From a virus: a stretch of DNA of 64,000 nucleotides. Shown in pieces: positions 46,950 through 54,197 of this stretch. The notes beneath the pieces were generated by a model. It saw only the letters and a list, made by a program, of their open reading frames with translations. It ran no database searches and was not told the origin of the DNA. Positions within the stretch are counted from its first letter, which is position 1. Each line of letters opens with the position of its first letter. The translations under genes and the position numbers were made by a program. The stretch is taken from the IMG/VR virus record IMGVR_UViG_3300009152_000003, positions 1 to 64,000 of that record; one strand, written 5' to 3'.

Positions 46950-48296
46950 ATGGCCAAATTCCAACTGACCATCAGCTCCGACTACGTCAGCGACTGGAGC
47001 GCCTACGAAGGCGTCCGTGAATCCATCCAGAACGCCCTGGATGGCAAGGATGCCGGCCATCCCATGCACATCCGTCATAACGGTGACACCCTCAACATCG
47101 CCAACTTCGGCGTGCGCCTCGACCGCTCGGTCTGGCTGATGGGCAGCACATCCAAAGCTGAGACCGACGCCCGCGGCCACTTCGGCGAAGGGCTCAAACT
47201 CGGCGCCCTGGCTCTGGTCCGTGCCGGCCGCAAGCTCCGCATCGTCAACGATGACGAGGACTGGCTCTGCACCCTTGAGGACTCCAAGGCCTTCCCGGGC
47301 CAGCAGGTCCTGACTGTCACCACCCGCAAGCGCCCCACCCCGCTGGGTGCCTTCTCGGTTCAGGTCCTCTGTTCCGAGGAGGAATGGAGCGAGTGGCAGG
47401 ACTCCTTCATTGACCTCAAGCCCAAGGCTCTGAAGTCGATCCCCGCCGGCGGCGTCCAGATCCTCACCGATCCCGTCGAGCGTGGCCGCTGCTATGTCAA
47501 AGGCATCTTTGTCGAATACAAGCCGGATCTTTACGCTGGCTACAACTTCAACCGCGACGTTCGCACCGACCGCGATCGCCGGGTGATGAACAGCTTCGAC
47601 TTCGACTACCACGCCGGCAACGCCTGGATCGGCGCCCTCACCGACGGAGAGATCACTCCCACCGACATGCTGGCCATGCTGCAATCAGCAGCGCCAGATG
47701 CTAAGGCAACCGGCAACCGCTATTGCCCCGCTTCTGGTATCGAAGCCGTCGGCACTGCCTGGACTTCCATCCATGGCGCCTCTGCTATGCCTGTTCTTGA
47801 TCAAGCCGGCGCCATCGAAGCTGGTCACTATGGCCGGATCGGCATCATCGCCAGCCCTGCGACCTGCACCTTCCTCGATGACCACCCGACATTGAGCCTC
47901 AAGTCCCTGCGGGTGGCGAAGCGCAACGACGTCACGGCCACCTACGGCCTGGGCGATCTCACCTATTCCGAGCGTTTCATCTACCAGTCCGCCATCGAAG
48001 CCATCACCCCGACGCTTAACTCCATGGGCATCACGCCCATCGCGCCTCGTCTCGGCCTCGTCGACTTTCAGTGTGACGACGTCCTTGGCCTGCACCGCTT
48101 CAACCGAGAAGAATCCGTGCACCAGATCCTGGTGGCACGGCGCACCCTCAAGTCCCTGCCCTCCTTCCTGCAGGTGCTCGTCCACGAGATTGCTCACGAC
48201 TTCGGCGGCGACGGCGAAGTCAGTCACGAGCGCGCCGAAGGCGAGATCTTCTCCAAGGTCATCAGCCGACTGCTCGATGCCGCCCTGGTCGCATGA
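46950..48296 (+). CDS. GHKL-type ATPase fused to HExxH metallopeptidase-like domain
   Basis: A 448-aa protein. N-terminus has the GHKL layout: N-box AYEGVRESIQNALDG (Glu24, Asn28), a glycine-poor G1 (LNIANFGVRLD, residues 48-58) and G2 GHFGEGLKLGALALVRAG (77-94). The C-terminus holds VLVHEIAHDFGGDGEVSHER: HEIAH (412-416) is a zincin zinc site, with His426 or a following Glu as possible third ligand. The middle (200-380) is unassigned. Could be an ATP-gated protease or a cut-down GHKL switch against host defence. Upstream leader is CT-rich with no SD. Confidence 0.65.
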   Translation: MAKFQLTISSDYVSDWSAYEGVRESIQNALDGKDAGHPMHIRHNGDTLNIANFGVRLDRSVWLMGSTSKAETDARGHFGEGLKLGALALVRAGRKLRIVNDDEDWLCTLEDSKAFPGQQVLTVTTRKRPTPLGAFSVQVLCSEEEWSEWQDSFIDLKPKALKSIPAGGVQILTDPVERGRCYVKGIFVEYKPDLYAGYNFNRDVRTDRDRRVMNSFDFDYHAGNAWIGALTDGEITPTDMLAMLQSAAPDAKATGNRYCPASGIEAVGTAWTSIHGASAMPVLDQAGAIEAGHYGRIGIIASPATCTFLDDHPTLSLKSLRVAKRNDVTATYGLGDLTYSERFIYQSAIEAITPTLNSMGITPIAPRLGLVDFQCDDVLGLHRFNREESVHQILVARRTLKSLPSFLQVLVHEIAHDFGGDGEVSHERAEGEIFSKVISRLLDAALVA

Positions 48297-48592
48297 CCGA
48301 CGGCGCCATGCGACAAGTCGGGACGCCCTGTCCCGACTGCGGCTCGATCGAGCGCGGTGTCATCGAGTCGCGGCCCCGCAGTGGCGGCTCGATCTACCGC
48401 CGCTGCTTTTGCCGCCGGTGCGGTACTCGCTACACCACTCGGGAACAACTGGTCGGCGAGGCAGCCACCAAGACGCCCGACGACAGCCGCGCCGAACGGC
48501 TCAGACGCGCGGCAATGATCGATCAGATCGATCGCATCGAGCGCAGCCTTGCCGTCCTCAGGAAGAACGTGCCTCCTGTCAATTTGACCTGA
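48293..48592 (+). CDS. NrdR-like zinc-ribbon protein, 99 aa
   Basis: Starts on the ATGA overlap with the GHKL gene. MTDGAMRQVGTPCPDCGSIE, then GSIYRRCFCRRCGTRYTTRE: C-P-D-C-G-S and C-x-x-C-G-x-R-Y-T-T-R-E are the NrdR zinc-ribbon signature. No ATP-cone; a C-terminal helix (MIDQIDRIERSLAVLRKN) could dimerise. Probably a transcription factor. Coupling with the GHKL-zincin gene suggests the pair acts together. Confidence 0.65.
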   Translation: MTDGAMRQVGTPCPDCGSIERGVIESRPRSGGSIYRRCFCRRCGTRYTTREQLVGEAATKTPDDSRAERLRRAAMIDQIDRIERSLAVLRKNVPPVNLT

Positions 48593-48601
48593 TCTTTGTA
48601 G

Positions 48602-48641
48602 CCCCACTCAGCAGTGCACAGATCTGTGTTGCTGGCTGGGG
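48602..48641 (+). repeat. Hairpin leader repeat, copy 7
   Basis: CCCCA-CTCAGCAGTG-CACAGATCTGTG-TTGCTGGC-TGGGG. The conserved left arm is kept, while the right half differs from other copies, yet a longer hairpin (CCCCA/TGGGG, CAGCA/TGCTG, CACAGA/TCTGTG) still forms. Followed by GTCCTCTTTG. 71 nt from left arm to the ACG at 48678. Confidence 0.8.
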
Positions 48642-48677
48642 TTGCTTGTCCTCTTTGTTTCCTAGCTCCCTCCTTCC

Positions 48678-49229
48678 ACGACCGAAACCAACGCCATCCA
48701 GTATTTCGACATTGCCAAACAGATTCAGCAACGCTACGAAAACCTGAGTTCCGAAAAAGACCAATGTGTCTTGCAGTTGCGGGCAATCTTTGCTTTCCTA
48801 CGCACCAAGTACCCCGACCTGCGGCGCATCGAAATCGTCTACGACGGCTGCGGTGATAGCGGCCAGGTCGAATCGATTCACTTTAGCTCGGACTGCGATG
48901 TTTGGACGCACTCGACCAACTTAAAAATCGACGACTCGGAGGTTCTTCCCAACGAAATCGCCTGTGGCCACACAGCTCGCAAAGGGCACTGGTGCAACGA
49001 GCGCCGCGAGTGGGTTCAAGACGAAGAGCTTCGCAATGAAAACATTGCAGACGCTCTAGACCGCATTGGTTGGGACATCGCCTATGGCGAAAACCCTGGC
49101 TTTGAGGTCAACGAAGGCGGTTACGGCACCGTCTCTGTCTCCACTGACGGCGACTCCGATGAGATCCGGGTCAACCTTGAGCACAGCGAACGCTACGAGT
49201 CGACAACCGATACCTCTTACACCTATTGA
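48678..49229 (+). CDS. Hypothetical protein with apparent ACG start, about 183 aa
   Basis: The coding signal begins upstream of any ATG/GTG/TTG: the frame from 48678 reads TTETNAIQYFDIAKQIQQRY ENLSSEKD and continues as LRAIFAFLRTKYPDLRRIEI, with a stop at 48663. The codon at 48678 is ACG in the context CCTTCCACGACC, exactly where copies 2-4 of the repeat leader place their ATG (68-73 nt). A TTG at 48771 is the first standard start, giving 152 aa. C-terminal half: FEVNEGGYGTVSVSTDGDSD, acidic. Family unknown. Confidence 0.55.
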   Translation, partial: TTETNAIQYFDIAKQIQQRYENLSSEKDQCVLQLRAIFAFLRTKYPDLRRIEIVYDGCGDSGQVESIHFSSDCDVWTHSTNLKIDDSEVLPNEIACGHTARKGHWCNERREWVQDEELRNENIADALDRIGWDIAYGENPGFEVNEGGYGTVSVSTDGDSDEIRVNLEHSERYESTTDTSYTY

Positions 49230-49636
49230 TGTCTCACTACCACTACCACGCCGTCAGCAGTGCCAATGCGTTTGGCGGTGCGCCTGAAGACTATCACAAG
49301 TTCCATCAGTGGATGGACCGAGGTCGCGTCGGCACCGACCGGCTACTGCATCGGATGCTCGCTCATCACACCCAAGGTATCCAAGATGCCATCGCGCTGT
49401 TTGGCGACACCATCACCAACAGCAAAGGACGTCAAGTCCCGACATCTCTGCTGGCGCATCAGCACATCCTTGAGGACCTCGGCTTCGTGCCCACGCTTGA
49501 ACACTGCCTCGAACTGCTCCACTGTCCGCGCTGGGCCAGCAAGCCGGCGCGCCTGCTGCACAGCCGACTCAGCGAAGTCCTCCCCGTCGACCCTGAACCT
49601 GCTTCTTCCCCCGCAACCCCCATTCATGGAAACTAA
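49229..49636 (+). CDS. DUF6915-like protein, 135 aa
   Basis: MSHYHYHAVSSANAFGGAPE DYHKFHQWMD... RMLAHHTQGIQDAIALFGDT ITNSKGRQVPT, then HQHILEDLGFVPTLEHCLEL. The pattern (H-x-S-A-x-x-F-G-G-x-x-E-D-Y...H-Q-W...R-x-x-x-H-H-x-x-G-I...F-G-x-T-I-x-x-S-x-G-R-x-V-P) fits DUF6915 from memory. Role unknown; found in phages and prophages. A TTG at 49226 precedes the ATG; the ATG is preferred. Confidence 0.65.
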   Translation: MSHYHYHAVSSANAFGGAPEDYHKFHQWMDRGRVGTDRLLHRMLAHHTQGIQDAIALFGDTITNSKGRQVPTSLLAHQHILEDLGFVPTLEHCLELLHCPRWASKPARLLHSRLSEVLPVDPEPASSPATPIHGN

Positions 49637-49687
49637 ATCCATCGACCACTACCCCGAACCCTGAGTTCGCTGCAGTGAGATCATGCT
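49626..49687 (+). repeat. 62-nt duplicated gene start, copy 1 (interrupted)
   Basis: Matches 49999-50060 over 62 nt with about five differences. It reads METKSIDHYPEP then a TGA stop, where the intact copy has Gly. The frame then continues VRCSEIML... into the 96-aa gene. Looks like a relic of a duplication or of a gene insertion at this start site. Confidence 0.8.
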
Positions 49688-49973
49688 TTCTGATCCCCAA
49701 TTTTCTCCTTCCATGCCTGACACATCTGAAGAGCTGATCACGATCAGCGAGAAAGATCTCGTCGAGTCTCTAGCCCTTGCAATGAGCGCCGAGGACATCG
49801 ACGAAGACATCTGCAACAGCGTGATCGCCACGTTGCTTGATGCCATCACCAACCACTGCGATTCGCTTCCTAGTGATCTTAAGGCGCAGCAGCGTTACGA
49901 CAGCAACGACGAAACAGCAATGGCTGCTTTCAACTTTCCCAGCGATTCTTTCGAAGTCCAGCGCTGGATCTGA
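49683..49973 (+). CDS. Small acidic helical protein, 96 aa
   Basis: MLSDPQFSPSMPDTSEELIT ISEKDLVESL..., acidic and helical (SAEDIDEDICNSVIATLLDA). A second Met at MPDTSEE (49713), preceded by CTCCTTCC, may be the true start. Follows in the frame of the broken METKSID copy. Family unknown. Confidence 0.5.
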   Translation: MLSDPQFSPSMPDTSEELITISEKDLVESLALAMSAEDIDEDICNSVIATLLDAITNHCDSLPSDLKAQQRYDSNDETAMAAFNFPSDSFEVQRWI

Positions 49974-49998
49974 CTCCAAATTCCCCACTCTTTCTGCA

Positions 49999-50403
49999 AT
50001 GGAAACCAAATCCATCGACCACTACCCTGAACCCGGGGTTCGCTGCAGTGAGATCACGCTCACTGTTCGCATAACCTACGAATCCTTTTTCACCGCTCCT
50101 GGTGAATGGGACCACGACCACATGTTACACGCACTTGTCGGTGACTCGCCTCTCGAGCGTTACGGAATCGAGGGCTACGACGTCAACTGCACCAGCCACG
50201 TCGAATGGGTTGAAATCAACCCCATCACCTACAGCCCTGGCTTCGACAAAAGCGTCGTCACCACCGCTCCGGTGGACGAGACCAACTACCGCGATCACTG
50301 TCGAGCGCTCAATCGCGTCCCCTCGCAAGCCGGCTTCTGGCGATACGTCCTCAAAAACCTCCACGGCATTCAAAAGCTCCCACCCTCCAATGCCCCTCAC
50401 TGA
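49999..50403 (+). CDS. Hypothetical protein (intact METKSID copy), 134 aa
   Basis: METKSIDHYPEPGVRCSEIT LTVRITYESFF..., beta-type N-terminus, acidic. A long loop VNCTSHVEWVEINPITYSPG and a C-terminal helix with SQAGFWRYVLKNLHGIQKL. Its first 62 nt are repeated at 49626. Overlaps the next gene by 14 nt. Family unknown. Confidence 0.55.
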   Translation: METKSIDHYPEPGVRCSEITLTVRITYESFFTAPGEWDHDHMLHALVGDSPLERYGIEGYDVNCTSHVEWVEINPITYSPGFDKSVVTTAPVDETNYRDHCRALNRVPSQAGFWRYVLKNLHGIQKLPPSNAPH

Positions 50404-50764
50404 TCCCAAGCTCCATCCCCTAGCCGTCCTCGGCAAAGCGCCTGAGCCCAGCGGCTGCCTCAAGGGTTACTGCAACACGACCTACGACAACCTCGTCGCC
50501 CTGCTGGGGCAGCCGCACACTCACCGCGGCGACAAGACCAACGTCGAGTGGGCTTTTCGCTGCAACGACGGGACCACCTTCCACGTCTACGACTGGAAGC
50601 TGCCTTCCACTCCCAAAGGCCCGTACGACTGGCACATCGGCGGCAGTAGCAGCTCTGCCCTTGTCGCCTTTCATCGCTTCACGGGACTGCCGGTGACGCC
50701 ACTCGACGTCGAGTCCTACCAAGTCGCCTACGTCTGGAAACCAAACTCAATCTTTCCCCTCTGA
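50390..50764 (+). CDS. Conserved-looking phage protein, 124 aa
   Basis: MPLTDPKLHPLAVLGKAPEP, then YNTTYDNLV-type segment (CNTTYDNLVALLGQPHTHRG DKTNVEWAFRC) and TTFHVYDWKLP...YDWHIGG. The order L-x-x-x-L-G-x-P...D-K-x-x-x-E-W...F-x-I-Y-D-W-K is seen in a widespread phage protein family of unknown role. Shares a base with the following start. Confidence 0.6.
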   Translation: MPLTDPKLHPLAVLGKAPEPSGCLKGYCNTTYDNLVALLGQPHTHRGDKTNVEWAFRCNDGTTFHVYDWKLPSTPKGPYDWHIGGSSSSALVAFHRFTGLPVTPLDVESYQVAYVWKPNSIFPL

Positions 50765-51372
50765 TGCCCATCAACAAAGCAAAAGCACTCAAGCTCAAGA
50801 ACAGCTTGCTTGAGCATCACTCTCTCTCTGACTTTCACAGCCTACCCAGGGTTGACCTAGTGCAGAGAATCGTTCACGACGCCGGCCTGGCCACGGCGTT
50901 CATCCCCATGATGGAGCGCTATAAGAAGGACCACAGCACTGCCAAGTGGCGCATGCACCTGGCAGTTGTCGACCCCGGCAACAACGACGTTTGCTTCTGG
51001 TGGGATCGCTTAGAGGCCATCGACCCCGCTTACGCCCTCATCGAATTGAGGCCGATGACCGACTACGTCGGCACGCTCGATACGTGCAACCTTTCCAGCC
51101 TCTGGTGGTCCGCCATGGGAGCTGGCCACGAACTGGCCAGCCTGCTCGCTCCGGACTGGCGCAAAGTTCGCGACCAGATGCGGGACAAGGGGCCGGATGG
51201 GCGCGCTCACTGGGGCACCCAGTTCCGCGGGGCATTTGCTCAAGCCTTTGACGACCACTGGGCTGATGACAGTCTCGTGCTTCGGCCCACGGTCAAGGCC
51301 GACAAACGGCTGCTGCGCTACTGCACGGCACCGCGGATCAATCCACCAACCATTGCAGCTTCTGAACTATGA
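50764..51372 (+). CDS. Hypothetical protein, 202 aa
   Basis: MPINKAKALKLKNSLLEHHS, mixed alpha/beta with Trp-rich middle (FWWDRLEAIDPAYALIELRP; LSSLWWSAMGAGHELASLLA) and a charged end. No motif recognised. Overlaps the next gene by 4 nt. Confidence 0.55.
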   Translation: MPINKAKALKLKNSLLEHHSLSDFHSLPRVDLVQRIVHDAGLATAFIPMMERYKKDHSTAKWRMHLAVVDPGNNDVCFWWDRLEAIDPAYALIELRPMTDYVGTLDTCNLSSLWWSAMGAGHELASLLAPDWRKVRDQMRDKGPDGRAHWGTQFRGAFAQAFDDHWADDSLVLRPTVKADKRLLRYCTAPRINPPTIAASEL

Positions 51373-51686
51373 GCATCCAGCACAACATCACTGAAGTCCA
51401 GGGAAAAATCAGCCTCGCTCTTGAAGCCCTCGATCTTGCCGCTCACTTTGGCGGCACCTGGGGTGAGCACCCCCAGCATGAAGTCGGCGCCTGGGCCGAA
51501 GAAGTCGCCAGCGAAGACACCCGCCTGGGTTACTGGGAGTGGGTCGCCAACCGCATCGACAGCGGTGACTTTGATCTCGATGACGACGAGAGCGACGACG
51601 ACACGGACGAAGGCGGCGGAACGGACGACCAGGCAAACAGCGTCGCAGCGATCCTGAAGGCTGGCTTCGATGAGATGTTCGAATGA
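51369..51686 (+). CDS. Acidic phage protein, 105 aa
   Basis: MSIQHNITEVQGKISLALEA. Segment HPQHEVGAWAEEVASEDTRL GYWEWVANR matches a widespread small phage pattern (HP...V-x-x-W-x-x-E-V-x-x-x-D-T-R-x-G-Y-W-E-W-V). Then an Asp/Glu run (DFDLDDDESDDDTDEGGG), strongly acidic and DNA-mimic-like. Function unknown; anti-restriction activity would be speculation. Confidence 0.6.
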   Translation: MSIQHNITEVQGKISLALEALDLAAHFGGTWGEHPQHEVGAWAEEVASEDTRLGYWEWVANRIDSGDFDLDDDESDDDTDEGGGTDDQANSVAAILKAGFDEMFE

Positions 51687-52108
51687 TCGACTACGACCGC
51701 TACACCAAGTACATCAAGGCCGCCCAGGGCAAGTTTGCTGGCGACCATGACGTCCTCATTTGCAACGACGCTGACGTTGACACCGACGTCGAACCTCGCA
51801 ACCCCGGCGCCTGGGTTGACGCCCGAATCTTCGTGCATGACGACGAACTCGAACCCGTTCCCGGTCCGACTTACGACGTCTGGATTGGGGAGCAGGGGGG
51901 GCTTGGGCCAGCCCCGGGTGGCACCTTCCTTGGCGACAACTGGGTCTGGACCTTCGACCAGTCCTTCACCTGCGACGACGACCCCGACGGCAAGGGCGCA
52001 CGCCTCCACGCGCACGAGTACGCCCGCTACCTGCGCAACACCTATCCCTGCGCCTTCGCGGCTGTCAGGCCCAGCGGCAAGTGCCCACTGCCGATCAAGC
52101 ATTCCTGA
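51683..52108 (+). CDS. Hypothetical acidic protein, 141 aa (paralogue of 53193 gene)
   Basis: MIDYDRYTKYIKAAQGKFAG, then GAWVDARIFVHDDELEPVPG PTYDVWI and ARLHAHEYARYLRNTYPCAF AAVR. The order matches the 159-aa protein at 53193 (YWVQAEVFV..DLEP.P.P.YTVWE; RRKAHDRAKYLRRHNSCGF). Diverged paralogues in one operon. Family unknown. Confidence 0.6.
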   Translation: MIDYDRYTKYIKAAQGKFAGDHDVLICNDADVDTDVEPRNPGAWVDARIFVHDDELEPVPGPTYDVWIGEQGGLGPAPGGTFLGDNWVWTFDQSFTCDDDPDGKGARLHAHEYARYLRNTYPCAFAAVRPSGKCPLPIKHS

Positions 52109-52121
52109 ACCCCTTCCTCTA

Positions 52122-52628
52122 ATGGACCTTTCTCGCTACGTCGTCCTGGACCGCACGTCCGGGACGTTCTTCAACGCAGCACACGCCGTGCTGATTGATG
52201 TCGACGCCCTCCCCGAAGGCCTCGAAGAGTCGATGCTCAACGAAGGCAGCGACACCGACCGCTGCGAGCTGGCCGACATCCACGGCATCGACCTTGAGGC
52301 TTGGTCGCCAGCCTCTCCTATCCCACCGCCGGAGGAGGTAAGGGAAGTGGCAGAGGCGCTGCGTGGACCGCTCATGGAACCATGGGCCGGACTTCACGGA
52401 GCCAACGTCCTTGCTCGCGCCGCCGAGCTGTTGACGCAGCTCTCTGTAGCCGCAACCCCACCGGACGACAAAAACGCCCAGGTCCTCGACGCCGTGGCCG
52501 AGCTGCTCAACAACGAGCAATGGAGCTCCGATCACCTGGAAGCAGTGGCTGACATGGTGCGCGCCACAAGCCGCGCCATCGGTGACAACTTCCATGCCGA
52601 CGCACCTTCTGAATCCTCTCCTCTCTGA
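52122..52628 (+). CDS. Hypothetical protein, 168 aa
   Basis: MDLSRYVVLDRTSGTFFNAA HAVLIDVDAL PEG..., then a Pro-linker and two helical segments (PWAGLHGANVLARAAELLTQ; DAVAELLNNEQWSSDHLEAV). The leader CCCCTTCCTCTA has no SD. Family unknown. Confidence 0.55.
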   Translation: MDLSRYVVLDRTSGTFFNAAHAVLIDVDALPEGLEESMLNEGSDTDRCELADIHGIDLEAWSPASPIPPPEEVREVAEALRGPLMEPWAGLHGANVLARAAELLTQLSVAATPPDDKNAQVLDAVAELLNNEQWSSDHLEAVADMVRATSRAIGDNFHADAPSESSPL

Positions 52629-52632
52629 ACCC

Positions 52633-53196
52633 ATGGGCTGGCTATTCGACACTCATCCGACCTCCAAGGCCAACTACGTCAAGGAACTCTTGGCGCGCAA
52701 CTTCACATCAAGCTCATCCTGCACTTTGCTGGATCATTCACTTCGGGGCAACTGCCTCTGGGTCCTGGCCCAGCCGGCGGGACAAGAGCCCTTCATCCTT
52801 CTCTTCCTGCTCGAGTGCCACGACGGCTGCTGGGGCTACAAGGATATGGACGAATCCTGCGGCCCCTACTACCACAATTGTCCGCTCAAGTTCCTTGAGC
52901 AGGCGCCGGAGCCCCAGGGCCACAACCGCAACCACGCCGGCAGTAGCAAGAGCTGGCGGGACTTCGTCCGCGAGCACCACGCTGCACTCAGGCAACAGCG
53001 CAAGTCACGGCCCGTCGTCGGCCAGAAGATCCGCCTCGATGGCGAACGCTTCCCCGGCTACGAAGCCACCTACACCGTCACCGCAGACCTGGGCCGCAAA
53101 GGGCTGCTGCTCAACAACTACCTCCGGCTCAACGCCCGCCAGATCAAGTGGGCTGAGCTGGTGGGATCTTCTGTTCCCTCAGCGCCTAGCTCATGA
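52633..53196 (+). CDS. Phage protein of the MGWLF type, 187 aa
   Basis: MGWLFDTHPTSKANYVKELL ARNF... LRGNCLWVLAQ, then a His/Cys-containing middle (CHDGCWGYKDMDESCGPYYH NCPLKFLEQ) and a C-terminal beta part (VGQKIRLDGERFPGYEATYT). The pattern M-G-W-L-F...N-x-L-W-x-V...C-x-x-x-x-W-G-Y-K-D-M-x-E-S-x-G-P-x-x-x-x-C-P is widespread in phages and prophages; role unknown. The GYKDMDES motif is very typical. Confidence 0.7.
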   Translation: MGWLFDTHPTSKANYVKELLARNFTSSSSCTLLDHSLRGNCLWVLAQPAGQEPFILLFLLECHDGCWGYKDMDESCGPYYHNCPLKFLEQAPEPQGHNRNHAGSSKSWRDFVREHHAALRQQRKSRPVVGQKIRLDGERFPGYEATYTVTADLGRKGLLLNNYLRLNARQIKWAELVGSSVPSAPSS

Positions 53197-53672
53197 CCAC
53201 TCTTAGCCAACGCATCCGCGAGTGCATCCAGCACGAATACAACAACGCGGAAGTTCGACTGCCTCCGCCTGACCCCCTCGACCCCGACGACATCAGCTAC
53301 ACGCTTGACGACCGCGACGGCGGCTACTGGGTCCAGGCCGAAGTCTTTGTTTCTGCTATGGACCTTGAACCTAATCCAAACCCTGTCTACACCGTCTGGG
53401 AGTGCGAGGACTTTTCCACTGAATGCGACTGGTCCGATGTCTCCGACTGGCGGCTAGACGAGGTCTATCAATGCGAAAGTGATGACGCATCTGGCACAGC
53501 TGCCCGTCGCAAGGCGCACGATCGCGCCAAGTATTTGCGACGCCATAACTCTTGTGGGTTTCTGTTTGCGGTAAGGCTTGGCAACCAGCCGCCAAGACTC
53601 CTCCCTGTCAACCCAACCGCCAGCGCGAATTTTGCCAACTACCTCAGCTCTCACGCCGCGACAACGTCATGA
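53193..53672 (+). CDS. Hypothetical acidic protein, 159 aa (paralogue of 51683 gene)
   Basis: MTTLSQRIRECIQHEYNNAE, then YWVQAEVFVSAMDLEPNPNP VYTVWE and RRKAHDRAKYLRRHNSCGFL FAVR, aligning with the 141-aa protein upstream. It carries an extra C-terminal tail. Overlaps neighbours by 4 nt on both sides. Confidence 0.6.
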   Translation: MTTLSQRIRECIQHEYNNAEVRLPPPDPLDPDDISYTLDDRDGGYWVQAEVFVSAMDLEPNPNPVYTVWECEDFSTECDWSDVSDWRLDEVYQCESDDASGTAARRKAHDRAKYLRRHNSCGFLFAVRLGNQPPRLLPVNPTASANFANYLSSHAATTS

Positions 53673-53914
53673 GCAAACGCTACACGCACTACTTTGACGT
53701 ACGGCTGGCTAACTCGTTTCAGTCCGACACCGAAGACTTCGACGAGGCTTTTGACGTCTGGTGCAACTCCTTTCCCGACAGGCCTTCCCTGCGCAAGGAG
53801 CTGCTGGCTCCCGACGAAGACACCAAGTCAATCCTCGGGGGAGTCACTTACAGCGACACCTGCATCAATCAAGACACCCTCGCCCCGGCAGCAGCCGGTG
53901 AATCTAATGGCTGA
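53669..53914 (+). CDS. Small hypothetical protein, 81 aa
   Basis: MSKRYTHYFDVRLANSFQSD, acidic, with DEAFDVWCNSFPDRPSLRKE. Overlaps the next gene by 8 nt. Family unknown. Confidence 0.55.
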   Translation: MSKRYTHYFDVRLANSFQSDTEDFDEAFDVWCNSFPDRPSLRKELLAPDEDTKSILGGVTYSDTCINQDTLAPAAAGESNG

Positions 53915-54197
53915 AATCGATCGCGTCTTGCGCGTCTCCACCCGGCACATGCCGGACTGCACCCAAGACCTCTCGGTCTGGCACTGGGGCGAGACCGATG
54001 CCATGGGCTTGACCTGGATCTACGCCTACGAAGAAGACTGCTTCTCTCGTGAGCAAGCAATCCCCGACTGGCTCCTGCCCATCTGTATTGCCGCACGCCA
54101 GACCTATGACTGCAACTGGATTCTCCTGGATCCAGACGCTGACTCGCTTGATGATTTCCCCACCTACGACGACAGGGAGGACAACGACGATGCCTAG
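53907..54197 (+). CDS. DUF5983-like acidic protein, 96 aa
   Basis: MAEIDRVLRVSTRHMPDCTQ, GLTWIYAYEEDCF, IPDWLLPICIAARQTYDCNW, ILLDPDADSLDDFPTYDD. The order (V-S-T-x-H...W-x-x-x-V/Y...P-x-x-L-x-x-I-x-x-x-A...x-W-I-x-x-D-x-D-A...L-P-x-Y-D) fits DUF5983, small phage/plasmid proteins of unknown function. Very acidic C-terminus. Confidence 0.6.
   Translation: MAEIDRVLRVSTRHMPDCTQDLSVWHWGETDAMGLTWIYAYEEDCFSREQAIPDWLLPICIAARQTYDCNWILLDPDADSLDDFPTYDDREDNDDA

Noticed and set aside
36654-48641. CRISPR array
   Set aside because: The seven repeats are thousands of bases apart, lie before genes, and have no regular spacers; no cas genes.
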